18,587 nucleotides of DNA from JAIRLS01 sp031551455 (lineage in GTDB: Bacteria; Bacteroidota; Bacteroidia; Bacteroidales; UBA4181): contig JAVBNP010000072.1 of NCBI GenBank assembly GCA_031551455.1, positions 1 to 18,587 of the forward strand. Direction: 5' to 3'. Positions 1 to 6,689 of this stretch are shown piece by piece. A program made the translations under genes and the position numbers. The notes under the pieces were generated by a model. That model saw only the letters and a program-made list of their open reading frames with translations, was not told where the DNA came from and made no database searches. The stretch's first letter is position 1. Every line of letters begins with the position of its first letter.

Positions 1-41
1 ACACGTCCTAACCGCAATGTGAGTATTGGTCGGTTTTGTTT

Positions 42-49
42 TATATTTG
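42..49 (+). promoter_or_regulatory. Putative -7 promoter box upstream of the outer-membrane protein gene
   Basis: TATATTTG matches the Bacteroidota -7 consensus TAnnTTTG and lies 30 nt before the ATG at 80. No TTG -33 box is found at the expected 17-23 nt spacing, so only half of the promoter is supported. The rest of positions 1-79 shows no coding signal. Confidence 0.4.
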
Positions 50-79
50 TCCCCGTTTCACAAATAAATTCTGTTACAG

Positions 80-736
80 ATGAAAAAAGTATTACTTGTT
101 ATCTTGTTTGTAAGTACCATATCGGAAATTACAAAAGCACAATCCGATACAGAGCGAAGAAATTGGTTTTTGGAAGGCGGTTTGTCTTTTTATCTTGCTC
201 CCGATTGGGGTACCGGCGAGAGCTTGGTTGGCGGTATGTTAAACATCGGATATTATGTTTCGCCGCGTAGTTTCTTGGCACTCGAAGTCGGGGGATATCC
301 TCAATCGAAAAAAATCGGCACGTTTACATATTATAATACAAGCAATCCGAGTAAAATATATACCGACGGTGTAATTACTCGCGAGTCTTTAACGATCCCG
401 GTTTTGTTCACATGGAATTACATGTTTGACTTGTCGGAAAAATGTTATTTGCATGTCGGCCCTTCGCTGGGAGCGACCATGCTGTCGGCATCGGATATGT
501 ATGATCCCGATGACGTGGAAGGTAAGCCTTCGCCCAACGAAGCGGAAGAAACCGTTTTCAGCTTCGGCGCCAATATCGGGGTTACATGGAATTTCGCCAA
601 ACGTTGGTTTCTTGACGGCGGATACCGTTTCTTGGGAAATACGACGGCAACCTTTGAGGATAGAGAAGTTAAAGGCGTTACGCATCAAATAAACATTGCC
701 GTCGGTTGGCGTTTCGGAAAGCCGAAAAGCTTATAA
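80..736 (+). CDS. Outer-membrane beta-barrel protein (OmpW/porin-like, secreted)
   Basis: The 218-residue protein begins with a Sec signal peptide: a lysine pair, then a hydrophobic stretch ending near KAQS at residues 18-22. The remainder is built from alternating polar and aromatic beta-strands with glycine and aromatic turns, for example WFLEGGLSFYL, FLALEVGGYP, YLHVGPSLGATM, FSFGANIGVTW and INIAVGWRFG. This pattern is typical of the 8-stranded Bacteroidota 'outer membrane beta-barrel' families. An acidic loop (DMYDPDDVEGKPSPNEAEE) probably faces the outside. The gene is monocistronic in this window and ends just before a strong bidirectional terminator shared with the convergent universal stress protein gene. 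The specific ligand or function cannot be told. The ATG at 80 is preferred because it gives a complete signal peptide. Confidence 0.8.
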   Translation: MKKVLLVILFVSTISEITKAQSDTERRNWFLEGGLSFYLAPDWGTGESLVGGMLNIGYYVSPRSFLALEVGGYPQSKKIGTFTYYNTSNPSKIYTDGVITRESLTIPVLFTWNYMFDLSEKCYLHVGPSLGATMLSASDMYDPDDVEGKPSPNEAEETVFSFGANIGVTWNFAKRWFLDGGYRFLGNTTATFEDREVKGVTHQINIAVGWRFGKPKSL

Positions 737-751
737 CGTACTGATCAAATT

Positions 752-790
752 AAAAAACCGCACATCCGAATTCGGGTGTGCGATTTTTTA
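752..790. terminator. Bidirectional intrinsic terminator between two convergent genes
   Basis: A stem of CGCACATCCG (759-768) pairs with CGGGTGTGCG (773-782), with one G-T pair and the loop AATT. An A-run (752-757) lies on the left and a T-run (784-789) on the right, so the hairpin has a U-tract in either direction. It lies between the stop of the + strand barrel gene (736) and the stop of the - strand stress protein gene (814). Confidence 0.85.
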
Positions 791-813
791 ATAATACATT
801 TATAATGAGCAAA

Positions 814-1740
814 CTATTTTGATGTTGTAAATAATTTGCTGAACCAAAATGACGATTTTTCGTTTTGTTTATTCATTGATGCCGCGGAAGTCAAAGAAAT
901 AACAGGCACATGAGAATCATTAATGATTTGATGCGCCACCGCTCCGATATATTTATCGGAAGTACTTATCTCCTGGTGTGTCATGATCATGACGGAATCG
1001 GCGTGAATGTCTTTTGTATATTCCAAGAGAACTTCGTGAACGGCGTGATGGCTTCTTTTAAACAATTTGTCCGTACACTTAACACCGTTTTCTTCGATCA
1101 TTTTCTTCATTTTTTGCATCTTCCCGTATATGCGACTTTTTCGTTCGGCTATTCCGCCCATCACCACTGATACAAGATGTATGGTTGCGTCAAAAAACAA
1201 CCCGAACGATATGGCATTAAATACCTCTTCACGGGTTTGTTTGGTCAAATCGATCGGTAACACGATATTTTTGAACCCGGTTTCGCAGGTTATGTTCGGA
1301 ATCGTAATAACGGGACAGCCCGATTCTTCCACAACGTGCATGGCATTTGAACCGAATCGGGTGGTACCGGATTGCTTTGAAGTTCTTCCCATAACGATAA
1401 ATCGGGGACGAATTTCGTCGGCAACGGCTAAAATACGTTCGTAAATTTTCCCCGTTTCGATGCGAAAACCAACGGGAACCCCCGCCTCAGCCGATGTTTT
1501 GGCGGCTACTTGTTGTAACCGTTCGGATATTTCCTTTTCCATGACATCGGTTATTTTTTTCTTCATATGATCGGAATGTTCGCTTCTGAACACGTCCGAT
1601 AACAACAACAGATCGTCGTTTATTACCAATACCAGCAGAATCCCGCTACTCACAAAGTGCGCCAACTTATAAGATTGTTTCAGTGCGGCATCAGACAGTT
1701 CTTGAAAGTCATAAGCGACAATAATTTTATGGTCTTCCAT
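814..1740 (-). CDS. Universal stress protein, tandem UspA domains
   Basis: The 308-residue cytoplasmic protein has two UspA domains, at roughly residues 1-150 and 155-290. Domain 1 starts with the typical strand KIIVAYDFQELSDAAL and ends with IVMGRTSKQSG...FGSNAMHVVEESGCPVITIPN. Domain 2 starts at FKNIVLPIDLTKQTREEVF and ends with MIMTHQEISTSDKY...VPVISL. The ATP-binding signature Gx2Gx9G(S/T) is degenerate in domain 1 (GRTS then FGS) and absent in domain 2, so nucleotide binding by the second half is doubtful. A lysine/serine-rich tail (residues 290-308) follows. Family members are usually induced by starvation or stress. The gene stands alone on the minus strand and is divergent from the sigma factor gene. 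A -33/-7 promoter and a leader inverted repeat lie upstream. Confidence 0.9.
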   Translation of the reverse strand: MEDHKIIVAYDFQELSDAALKQSYKLAHFVSSGILLVLVINDDLLLLSDVFRSEHSDHMKKKITDVMEKEISERLQQVAAKTSAEAGVPVGFRIETGKIYERILAVADEIRPRFIVMGRTSKQSGTTRFGSNAMHVVEESGCPVITIPNITCETGFKNIVLPIDLTKQTREEVFNAISFGLFFDATIHLVSVVMGGIAERKSRIYGKMQKMKKMIEENGVKCTDKLFKRSHHAVHEVLLEYTKDIHADSVMIMTHQEISTSDKYIGAVAHQIINDSHVPVISLTSAASMNKQNEKSSFWFSKLFTTSK

Positions 1741-1762
1741 GTTTCGGAATATTATAATTCAC

Positions 1763-1791
1763 ATAATACCGTTTGATTATAACGGCATTAT
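1763..1791 (-). repeat. Inverted repeat in the usp leader (operator or mRNA hairpin)
   Basis: ATAATACCGTT (1763-1773) is followed by a 7-nt loop and then AACGGCATTAT (1781-1791). The arms are complementary at 10 of 11 positions. It lies between the predicted usp promoter (-7 box at 1825-1832) and the ATG at 1740, so it would be transcribed in the 5' leader. It could be a repressor site or an RNA hairpin; the sequence does not decide. Confidence 0.4.
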
Positions 1792-1824
1792 CGGTTTTAT
1801 TGATTTTTGGTAAAAATATTCACA

Positions 1825-1857
1825 CAAATATAATTGAATTTTATGATTTTTTTACAA
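1825..1857 (-). promoter_or_regulatory. Putative promoter of the usp gene
   Basis: Read on the minus strand, TATATTTG (1825-1832) is a perfect TAnnTTTG -7 box. A TTTG (CAAA on the + strand at 1855-1858) gives TTG with a 22-nt spacer. That fits the TTG-N17-23-TAnnTTTG pattern known from Flavobacterium and Bacteroides. The leader would be about 80 nt. Confidence 0.55.
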
Positions 1858-1870
1858 AAATTTTAATTCT

Positions 1871-1896
1871 TTTGACGCAACAAATTTGTAATATTG
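1871..1896 (+). promoter_or_regulatory. Weak candidate promoter for the sigma/anti-sigma operon
   Basis: TAATATTG (1889-1896) matches TAnnTTTG at 7 of 8 positions. TTTG at 1871-1874 lies upstream, but the spacer (14 nt) is short for the housekeeping sigma. ECF operons are often transcribed from autoregulated, non-consensus promoters, so this could also be the ECF factor's own site. Confidence 0.25.
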
Positions 1897-1906
1897 CATC
1901 TATAAA

Positions 1907-1969
1907 TAAAAGGTGCATGTTCATGGTGTTTTTGAAATAAACATGTTACTCCCTTTTATTGTTCACAAT
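1907..1969 (+). promoter_or_regulatory. Structured leader in front of the sigma factor gene
   Basis: Two nested complementary pairs are visible: TAAAAGG (1907-1913) with CCTTTTA (1952-1958), and inside them CATGTT (1916-1921) with AACATG (1940-1945). The near-palindrome ATTGTTCACAAT (1958-1969) follows directly. The leader ends about 30 nt before the TTG start codon. It could be an mRNA structure controlling translation or an operator. No known riboswitch pattern is recognised. Confidence 0.3.
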
Positions 1970-2000
1970 ACATCGGGTGATCATCTAAGTCGTAAAACCA

Positions 2001-2576
2001 TTGGCTGACCTTTTTTCGGATATAATACGACGTTGTAAGCGTGGTGACAGAAAAGCACAGGAGTCGGTATACAACCTGCTTGCAGGCAAAATGTTTGCGG
2101 TATGTTTGCGATATTGTGCCGATTACGAAGAGGCCAAGGATGTTCTTCACGACGGTTTTGTAACGGTTTTTACCAAGATGGGACAGTTTCAAAACGTCGG
2201 AAGTTTCGAAGGCTGGGTGCGACGGATTTTTGTAAACCATGCTTTGGAGCGTTACCGAAATAACGCTAAAACGTTTGTTGCAGGCGGTTCCGACGATATG
2301 GAGCAGTATCGATTGATTGCTCCGGAAGAGGAAGAAGAATGGGAAGCGTATCGATTATCGGAAGCCGAGTTGTTGGCACTTATCGATACATTGCCGCAAC
2401 AATACAAAGTCGTATTTAACTTATATGTGATTGATGGATTATCACATAAAGAAATAGGAGAAATGCTGGGCATAGCGGAAGGAACATCGAGATCGAATTT
2501 ATTGAGGGCGCGCGGCATCTTACAAAAAGAAGTAAACGACATGGTTAGTGCAATCTCGTATAAACAATGCAAATAA
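2001..2576 (+). CDS. RNA polymerase ECF sigma-70 factor
   Basis: The 191-residue protein has sigma region 2 at about residues 20-90 (MFAVCLRYCADYEEAKDVLH, then FTKMGQFQNVGSFEGWVRRI) and region 4 at about 125-180 (LPQQYKVVFNLYVIDGLSHK, then EIGEMLGIAEGTSRSNLLRA), joined by an acidic linker rich in EEEEEWEAY. It lacks regions 1 and 3, as ECF factors do. The start is TTG at 2001. An in-frame TAA at 1986-1988 with no ATG or GTG in between excludes an upstream start, and the first internal ATG (codon 30) would cut into region 2. The stop overlaps the start of the next gene by 10 nt, which suggests translational coupling with its probable anti-sigma partner. Target promoters are unknown. Confidence 0.92.
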   Translation: MADLFSDIIRRCKRGDRKAQESVYNLLAGKMFAVCLRYCADYEEAKDVLHDGFVTVFTKMGQFQNVGSFEGWVRRIFVNHALERYRNNAKTFVAGGSDDMEQYRLIAPEEEEEWEAYRLSEAELLALIDTLPQQYKVVFNLYVIDGLSHKEIGEMLGIAEGTSRSNLLRARGILQKEVNDMVSAISYKQCK

Positions 2577-4042
2577 ATGATGAATATATAGACGATTTAT
2601 TTGCCCGTAAAATCGGAAATTTGGAGGTTTCTCCTCCCGAGGACGGGTGGCTTCGCATAGAAAGCGAATTGAATCGTCGTGGTCGTAACACGCGCAAATA
2701 CTGGCTTGCTGCAGCTTCGCTTGCTTTGGTATTGAGCGTTACCGCTTCGGTGGTTTATTTGCAAACGAATAAAATTTCGGCGTTCGAAGAATCGGCTTCA
2801 ATCATTACGGTAAATGAACCGGACCAACATTTGCGGGAACAAACCGGTGCAAACGATGAAGCAATTGTGCGGGAATCGGAATATTTGCCGGAAACAAATC
2901 AAAATTTACCTTCTCGAAGCGAATCGGCGAGTACCAATGTTTCTATGCCGATCCATCGAGAAAAATCGGATCAAATCGTACGGATATCAACCCCCGATCG
3001 CAATTTATCGACAAATGTATCTTCCGAAAAACGGGCAATAACGGAAAGTCGTCCGAATACTCCGACGTATACCGACTTATGGGAAGAACCGGTTCAAATG
3101 AAGTCGCTTAATGTAAAACGATTGGAATTTTTATCCAAGAAAATTACCGAAAAAACATCCAATCTCGAAGACAAAAAGCCGACGCTTACCACGGTTGAAA
3201 AACCCGTATATGACGACATTGCTTTTGTCGATCCGACCGTTCCCGTAAAACCCAAAGATCGGCGATGGGAAGTCAAAGGACAATTTGCGCCTTTATATTC
3301 TTATCGGACCATTACGACCGTTCCCGCCGGTATGAGCAAATCGGATTTCGATGCGGCGGAAAGCGCGTTATTAACTTATTCGGGAGGTGTTACCGTGGCG
3401 TATAAATTTGTTTCGAGGCTCAGCATACAAACGGGATTGTTTTATTCCCAAATGGGACAGAGTGTCAATAACGTGGTACCCGTAAACAACATGTATACGG
3501 CCGTCAGTTCGAATAATTCGTTTGCAAAAAATTTGGTGCGAACCTCTTCGGGTAATGTTACCGTTGTGTCCAACATGAAGTCTGCCGTTAATAATAATTA
3601 CGCAAATTATTTCAGCAGCGAACCGCAACAAGCCGGTTTAAATACCGCCGTCACCGCGGTAAACGTCTCGGCGCCCGCAAAATACCGATTGATTGAACGA
3701 CTCGATTATTTGGAAATCCCGGTCATTCTGCGTTATAAAGTTATCGACGGAAAGTTGAATTTCTACTTTTTGGGCGGTATGAGTACCAATATATTGATCG
3801 ATAACAATGTGTTTGTGGACACCGGCAGCGACATAATGAAAGAAGGTACCGTTTTAATGGCCCGGCCGGTCAATTACAGCAGTACATTGGGACTGGGACT
3901 CGGTTTTCGGATAGCCGAAAATCTTTTGATCGATATCGAACCCTCATTTAAATATTATCTGCAATCATACACCACCAACAATATGATCGGCAGTAATCCC
4001 TATGCTTTCGGAGTTTTTACCGGCGTGATTTATCGTTTTTGA
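2567..4042 (+). CDS. Dual-membrane-spanning anti-sigma-like protein with C-terminal outer-membrane barrel
   Basis: Four parts are visible in 491 residues. Residues 1-44 form a charged cytoplasmic segment (DEYIDDLFARKIGNLEVSPP, then EDGWLRIESELNRR) of the kind found in Bacteroidota anti-sigma proteins. Residues 45-65 are one transmembrane helix (YWLAAASLALVLSVTASVVY). Residues 66-231 are a Ser/Thr/Glu/Pro-rich, probably disordered periplasmic linker. Residues 233-491 are a beta-barrel with amphipathic strands, a long Asn/Ser-rich loop (about residues 305-365) and a C-terminal Phe in GVFTGVIYRF, a usual outer-membrane insertion signal. The protein has no cleavable signal peptide. This architecture matches the dual membrane-spanning anti-sigma (Dma) proteins which, as I recall, were described in Bacteroides thetaiotaomicron with partner sigma factors. 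Position and 10-nt overlap support partnership with the upstream ECF factor. The stimulus and regulon are unknown. Confidence 0.75.
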   Translation: MQINDEYIDDLFARKIGNLEVSPPEDGWLRIESELNRRGRNTRKYWLAAASLALVLSVTASVVYLQTNKISAFEESASIITVNEPDQHLREQTGANDEAIVRESEYLPETNQNLPSRSESASTNVSMPIHREKSDQIVRISTPDRNLSTNVSSEKRAITESRPNTPTYTDLWEEPVQMKSLNVKRLEFLSKKITEKTSNLEDKKPTLTTVEKPVYDDIAFVDPTVPVKPKDRRWEVKGQFAPLYSYRTITTVPAGMSKSDFDAAESALLTYSGGVTVAYKFVSRLSIQTGLFYSQMGQSVNNVVPVNNMYTAVSSNNSFAKNLVRTSSGNVTVVSNMKSAVNNNYANYFSSEPQQAGLNTAVTAVNVSAPAKYRLIERLDYLEIPVILRYKVIDGKLNFYFLGGMSTNILIDNNVFVDTGSDIMKEGTVLMARPVNYSSTLGLGLGFRIAENLLIDIEPSFKYYLQSYTTNNMIGSNPYAFGVFTGVIYRF

Positions 4043-4145
4043 AAACATAAAATTTCGAAAACACAATAAATTAATATATCGGCAAGTCTTACAAAACCGG
4101 AAACAATCTTTTTGCAAAACATATCCGTTTATTTTGAAAAAAACA

Positions 4146-4153
4146 TATATTTG
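4146..4153 (+). promoter_or_regulatory. Putative -7 promoter box for the clpS-nfeD-floA operon
   Basis: TATATTTG is a perfect TAnnTTTG match 22 nt before the clpS ATG (4176). TTTG motifs at 4111-4114 and 4133-4136 have unsuitable spacing, so the -33 element is unclear. The gap 4043-4145 between the upstream barrel gene and this box contains no evident terminator. Confidence 0.5.
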
Positions 4154-4175
4154 CATTTATAAAGAATCATAAATT

Positions 4176-4463
4176 ATGAGCATTCGAGAACATATTAAGC
4201 AAAAACCCGAATTTGACGATTCGGCAAGTACTATGTCGGAAGATCTGCGTCACTTGATATTGCATAATGATGATGTTCATACGTTTGACTATGTGATTGC
4301 ATCTTTGGTAGACATTTGTGATCATGACGTGCATCAAGCTGAGCAATGTGCTTATATTGTGCACCATAAGGGAAAATGTGACGTAAAAAGCGGAACATAC
4401 GACATATTACGCCCCATGAAAGAAAAATTGACGAGTAAAGAATTAAGTGTCACCATTGATTAA
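4176..4463 (+). CDS. clpS: ClpS family adaptor for the Clp protease
   Basis: The 95-residue cytoplasmic protein shows the ClpS core: LILHNDDVHTFDYVIASL at residues 27-44, and the second half YIVHHKGKCDVKSGTYDIL at 60-78. ClpS binds proteins with destabilising N-terminal residues and hands them to ClpAP/ClpC. The family's substrate-pocket residues are present: the NDD motif (N31, D32, D33) and the following His (H63). The N-terminal extension (about residues 1-22) is short and flexible, as usual. The gene is first in an apparent operon, only 9 nt before nfeD, which is followed by floA. This links N-degron handling with a membrane-microdomain module by position only. The family call is firm; the physiological link to the neighbours is inferred. 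Confidence 0.88.
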   Translation: MSIREHIKQKPEFDDSASTMSEDLRHLILHNDDVHTFDYVIASLVDICDHDVHQAEQCAYIVHHKGKCDVKSGTYDILRPMKEKLTSKELSVTID

Positions 4464-4472
4464 CTTTTCTCG

Positions 4473-4946
4473 ATGTCGATAGCGTTTATCATTATTCTTA
4501 TCGTTCTCGGGTTAGCGCTCATCGTGATAGAGGTGGTTGTTTTGCCGGGAATCACGGTTGCGGGCATTGCCGGAGTATTATTAATCGGTTGCGGCGTATT
4601 TTTTACGTACAGAGTTTTCGGTAATACGGCCGGAACTTACTCTTTAATCGCAACAAGCGTATTGTTTATCGTATTTTTGATATACGCATTGCGGGCAAAA
4701 ACATGGGATCGATTATCGTTACATTCCGAAATTTCCGGTCGGGTGAATGTGGTGGATACCGATGACATCAAACCGGGAGACAAAGGAATGACGGTATCGC
4801 GTTTGGCTCCGATCGGTAAAATATTGATTCACGATAAAATCGTGGAAGGTAAATCGGAATTCGGATTAATTGACGAAAATAAAGAAGTGGAAGTAGTACG
4901 TGTGAGTGAATCTTCCATTATAGTGCAAGAAAACAAACAATCATAA
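4473..4946 (+). CDS. NfeD-like membrane protein with OB-fold domain
   Basis: The 157-residue protein has three hydrophobic helices at about residues 4-24, 28-47 and 56-73. The first ends in the familiar VIEVVVLPGITVAGIAG, typical of short NfeD proteins. A soluble C-terminal OB-fold follows (about residues 95-155), recognisable from PGDKGMTVSRLAPIGKILI, GLIDENKEVEVVRV and SSIIVQ. NfeD proteins are encoded next to SPFH or flotillin genes and are thought to act with them in membrane microdomains. Here floA follows after 21 nt, the classical pairing. The long N-terminal ClpP-like protease domain of larger NfeD proteins is absent, so this is the short, non-proteolytic form. Confidence 0.88.
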   Translation: MSIAFIIILIVLGLALIVIEVVVLPGITVAGIAGVLLIGCGVFFTYRVFGNTAGTYSLIATSVLFIVFLIYALRAKTWDRLSLHSEISGRVNVVDTDDIKPGDKGMTVSRLAPIGKILIHDKIVEGKSEFGLIDENKEVEVVRVSESSIIVQENKQS

Positions 4947-4967
4947 TATCATAATAATAAATAATTT

Positions 4968-5957
4968 ATGGAAGGGATAGGTTTTTACGCCATCATATTG
5001 GTTCTGGCGATTGTCTTTTTGTGGATCATCCTTTATTTTGTGCCTTTAAATCTTTGGTTTCAGTGTATTCTTACGCAAGTAAAAATATCGCTGATACAAT
5101 TAATTTTGATGCGTTGGCGTAAAGTACCGCCTTCCATCATCGTTAATGCCATGATTAACTCAAAGAAAGCAGGGCTTAATTTAAGTGCCGATCAGTTGGA
5201 AGCGCATTATTTGGCCGGCGGTCATGTACAAAAAGTGGTGAATGCACTAATATCGGCAGATAAGGCCAATATACCGCTCGATTTTAAAGCGGCCACCGCC
5301 ATCGACCTTGCGGGGCGCGACGTGTTCGAAGCGGTGCAAATGTCCGTTAATCCCAAAGTAATCAATACTCCGCCGGTTGCCGCCGTTGCAAAAGACGGCA
5401 TTCAATTGATCGCTAAAGCGCGCGTAACGGTGCGTGCCAATATCAAGCAATTGGTCGGAGGGGCCGGCGAAGAAACCATTCTTGCCCGTGTCGGCGAAGG
5501 CATTGTGTCATCCATCGGTTCAGCCGATTCACACAAGAAAGTGCTCGAAAATCCCGATTCCATTTCTAAGGTAGTGTTGAATAAAGGATTGGATTCCGGT
5601 ACGGCTTTTGAGATATTATCCATTGATATTGCCGATGTGGATGTCGGAAAGAACATCGGAGCGCAATTGCAAATGGACCAAGCAAATGCAGATAAAAATA
5701 TCGCTCAAGCGCGTGCCGAAGAACGTCGCGCAATGGCTGTAGCACTCGAGCAGGAAAATAAGGCCAAAATACATGAAGCTCGTGCAAAAGTGACTGAAGC
5801 TGAAGCTGAAGTTCCGCTTGCCATGGCCGAAGCCTTCCGAAACGGAAATCTCGGCATCATGGATTATTATAAGATGAAAAACATCGAAGCCGATACGACC
5901 ATGAGAGAGTCCATTGCCAAACCGGGGACTTCGCCCAAACCAGGAAGCGGTTCGTAA
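4968..5957 (+). CDS. floA: Flotillin-like protein FloA
   Basis: The 329-residue protein fits the FloA (formerly UPF0365) family in length and sequence throughout. A hydrophobic N-terminal anchor (about residues 5-27) is followed by a short re-entrant hydrophobic stretch (30-48, ending LILMRWRKVPPSIIVNAMI). The SPFH-like core (about 50-215) contains INTPPVAAVAKDGIQLIAKA and the conserved GAGEETILARVGEGIVSSIG. An Ala/Glu-rich coiled coil (about 225-290) and a Pro/Gly/Ser tail follow. Flotillins oligomerise at the inner face of the cytoplasmic membrane and organise functional microdomains. The gene is third in the clpS-nfeD-floA operon. No truncation or frameshift is seen. Confidence 0.95.
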   Translation: MEGIGFYAIILVLAIVFLWIILYFVPLNLWFQCILTQVKISLIQLILMRWRKVPPSIIVNAMINSKKAGLNLSADQLEAHYLAGGHVQKVVNALISADKANIPLDFKAATAIDLAGRDVFEAVQMSVNPKVINTPPVAAVAKDGIQLIAKARVTVRANIKQLVGGAGEETILARVGEGIVSSIGSADSHKKVLENPDSISKVVLNKGLDSGTAFEILSIDIADVDVGKNIGAQLQMDQANADKNIAQARAEERRAMAVALEQENKAKIHEARAKVTEAEAEVPLAMAEAFRNGNLGIMDYYKMKNIEADTTMRESIAKPGTSPKPGSGS

Positions 5958-5974
5958 CGGCCGGATGCGGAAAT

Positions 5975-6004
5975 AACGGTCGATAACGTTTTGTTTCGAC
6001 CGTT
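5975..6004. repeat. Perfect 9-bp inverted repeat downstream of floA
   Basis: AACGGTCGA (5975-5983) and TCGACCGTT (5996-6004) are exact complements around a 12-nt loop, 17 nt after the floA stop. No T-tract follows, so it is not a canonical intrinsic terminator. It may end the transcript weakly or protect the mRNA 3' end. Confidence 0.4.
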
Positions 6005-6026
6005 GCCGATTTGAAGTTAAGTGACA

Positions 6027-6105
6027 TGAAGTACGCATATGTAATGCTGTACGAATATTAAAAATGGATCGGATATACAAGTTTACCGGTGTATGCGTAA
6101 CTTCA
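6027..6105. repeat. Imperfect inverted repeat in the floA/outer-membrane protein gap
   Basis: TGAAGTACGCATAT (6027-6040) is complementary to GTATGCGTAACTTCA (6091-6105) apart from one bulged A and one G-T pair. The arms are about 50 nt apart, and the right arm ends 30 nt before the next ATG (6136). The spacing permits a long-loop hairpin in the leader or a paired protein-binding site. No TAnnTTTG box is recognised in this gap. Confidence 0.3.
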
Positions 6106-6135
6106 CGCGGACTTTGAAAAATAAATAACATTCGC

Positions 6136-6678
6136 ATGAAAAAGTTGATGTTGATTTGGGGATGCATCTGTTTTTGCGTTATGGGCCTTCGGGCACAGGC
6201 GGAGGACGAACCTGTATCCGGATCGGATCGGAAATTTAAACCTCATTATGTCGGCACATCGGTGGATGCCAGTGTTATGTTTACTTCGGGATTCGGATCA
6301 GCCTATTATATCGCGCCTAAAATTAGTTTTCAAGCAACACCGAGGCTTTTTTTCAATGCAGGCATTGGATTGATGCAGGTTGGTTTGATGCCGTCGCAGA
6401 CAAAATCCGACTTATTCCCCGGACGTACATCCGTGAATGCGTATATTTTTGCCGAAGGAACCTATTTATTGAACGAAAGATGGAGCATTAACGGCTCCGT
6501 GATGAAAGACGTAAGTTCCGGACCGGTACGTCAAGTAAGCCCGTACAGCGTCCCGAGCGAGGCCATGCATTTCGGAGTCGACTACAGGTTAACTCCGAAT
6601 ATTACCATCGGCGCGCGAGTGGGATATTCCAATGGCAGACGAAGCAATATGTACCATGATCCGTTTAATCCCTTTTGA
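6136..6678 (+). CDS. Small outer-membrane beta-barrel-like protein, function unknown
   Basis: The 180-residue secreted protein has a signal peptide (MKKLMLIWGCICFCVMGLRA, cleavage near QAEDEP). The mature part alternates amphipathic strands and turns: YVGTSVDASVMFTSGFGSAY, ISFQATPRLFFNAGIGLMQV, SVNAYIFAEGTYLLNERWSI, MHFGVDYRLTPNITIGARVG. That suggests a small barrel of about 6-8 strands. The C-terminus (SNMYHDPFNPF) ends in Phe, as outer-membrane barrels often do. The next gene starts only 11 nt downstream and probably shares the transcript. No family name can be assigned with confidence from sequence alone; the barrel topology is inferred from strand periodicity. Confidence 0.7.
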   Translation: MKKLMLIWGCICFCVMGLRAQAEDEPVSGSDRKFKPHYVGTSVDASVMFTSGFGSAYYIAPKISFQATPRLFFNAGIGLMQVGLMPSQTKSDLFPGRTSVNAYIFAEGTYLLNERWSINGSVMKDVSSGPVRQVSPYSVPSEAMHFGVDYRLTPNITIGARVGYSNGRRSNMYHDPFNPF

Positions 6679-6689
6679 TTAAAATAAAA

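Noticed and set aside
5616..6167. A 183-codon minus-strand frame over the end of floA
   Set aside because: It overlaps the Ala/Glu-rich coiled coil of floA and the start of the next gene, and has no recognisable protein character.
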